Assembly: GCA_934646115.1 (NCBI GenBank)
Contig: CAKUEM010000005.1
Location: 7,375 to 71,374, forward strand
Source: an uncultured Oscillospiraceae bacterium
Lineage (GTDB): Bacteria > Bacillota > Clostridia > Oscillospirales > JAAYXM01
Reading direction: 5' to 3'
Length of the DNA: 64,000 nt
The position numbers and the translations under genes were made by a program. The first letter of the stretch is position 1, and every line of letters begins with the position of its first letter. Below the pieces are notes generated by a model. The model worked only from the letters and a program-made list of their open reading frames with translations. It did no database searches and was not told the origin of the DNA. Shown in pieces: positions 63,967 through 64,000 of the stretch.

Positions 63967-63994
63967 AAAAAGGAGGGGTTGCCCCCTCCTTTTT
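63967..63994. terminator. Strong hairpin terminator at the window edge
   Basis: AAAAAGGAGGGG pairs with CCCCTCCTTTTT (63967-63994). Since no gene ends on the left, it probably ends a leftward gene lying beyond the window. Confidence 0.7.
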
Positions 63995-64000
63995 CTATGC

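Overview
The window looks like the chromosome of a strictly anaerobic, Gram-positive Clostridia-type bacterium, probably in or near the Oscillospirales/Ruminococcaceae. The evidence is an NAD-linked HydCBA-type [FeFe] hydrogenase with a sensory hydrogenase and a SpoIIE-type phosphatase, a Rex redox repressor, a flavodiiron protein, a T-box leader, the rpsO-pnp-M16 protease order known from Bacillus, CsaB plus an SLH-domain protein, PhoPR-type phosphate control, and strong GGAGG ribosome binding sites. Most of the window is GC-rich; roughly the first 4 kb is visibly AT-richer. This placement is an inference, since no 16S gene is present.

Layout. 1-4.75 kb: AT-rich accessory segment with a 3'-truncated (by the window edge) old-yellow-enzyme oxidoreductase, a divergent AraC regulator, a 2-hydroxyacid dehydrogenase and two decayed transposase fragments. 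4.8-11.1 kb: housekeeping genes tkt (-), then rpsO-pnp-M16 protease (+), with strong RNA structure in the rpsO leader and between rpsO and pnp. 11.2-17.35 kb: F1Fo ATP synthase operon (-), order B-E-F-A-G-D-C, with no separate delta gene; a delta-like C-terminal domain is instead fused to the start of alpha, and subunit c has a signal-peptide-like extension. 17.5-21.07 kb: LysR regulator, then a GldA-like dehydrogenase and a YkvI-like transporter behind a T-box leader. 21.1-27.7 kb: complete phosphate module pstSCAB-phoU-phoP-phoR behind a PhoP-box-like repeat; PstS has its two half-domains in swapped order. 27.6-30.9 kb: LysR regulator, a YbaK-type tRNA-editing protein with proB, and an internally duplicated EamA transporter.

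30.9-38.4 kb: hydrogenase cluster (-) hydC-hydB-hydA, a small [2Fe-2S] protein, a sensory PAS hydrogenase and a PP2C/SpoIIE phosphatase. A Rex-type operator sits between the -10 box and the first gene, and rex itself lies at 62 kb, so NADH/NAD+ control of the hydrogenase can be proposed from this window alone. 38.4-40.7 kb: three-gene set of unknown pathway (AAC(3)-like acyltransferase, TIM-barrel isomerase-like protein, cyclase-like hydrolase). 40.9-47.6 kb: lipid genes (MGDG-synthase-like glycosyltransferase, PlsY-like acyltransferase), ABC-F protein, ung, an Fe-S aldo/keto reductase, a flavodiiron protein, rpmE. 48.2-51.0 kb: orphan solute-binding lipoprotein and divergent AraC regulator. 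51.0-57.2 kb: envelope glycopolymer genes (VanZ-like, TuaH-like glycosyltransferase, a glycosyltransferase-CsaB fusion, DUF4330 protein, O-antigen-ligase-like protein). 57.3-63.3 kb: an E2-like acyltransferase lacking the usual catalytic histidine, a 35-residue membrane peptide, a MATE exporter, an SLH-domain protein, rex and an NAD-type isocitrate/isopropylmalate dehydrogenase. The last 700 bases carry no gene but hold four DnaA-box-like nonamers.

No tRNA, rRNA, CRISPR array or intact mobile element was recognised. The most unusual items are the delta-alpha fusion in the ATP synthase, the domain-swapped PstS, the coherent Rex-hydrogenase link, and the DnaA-box cluster at the right edge.
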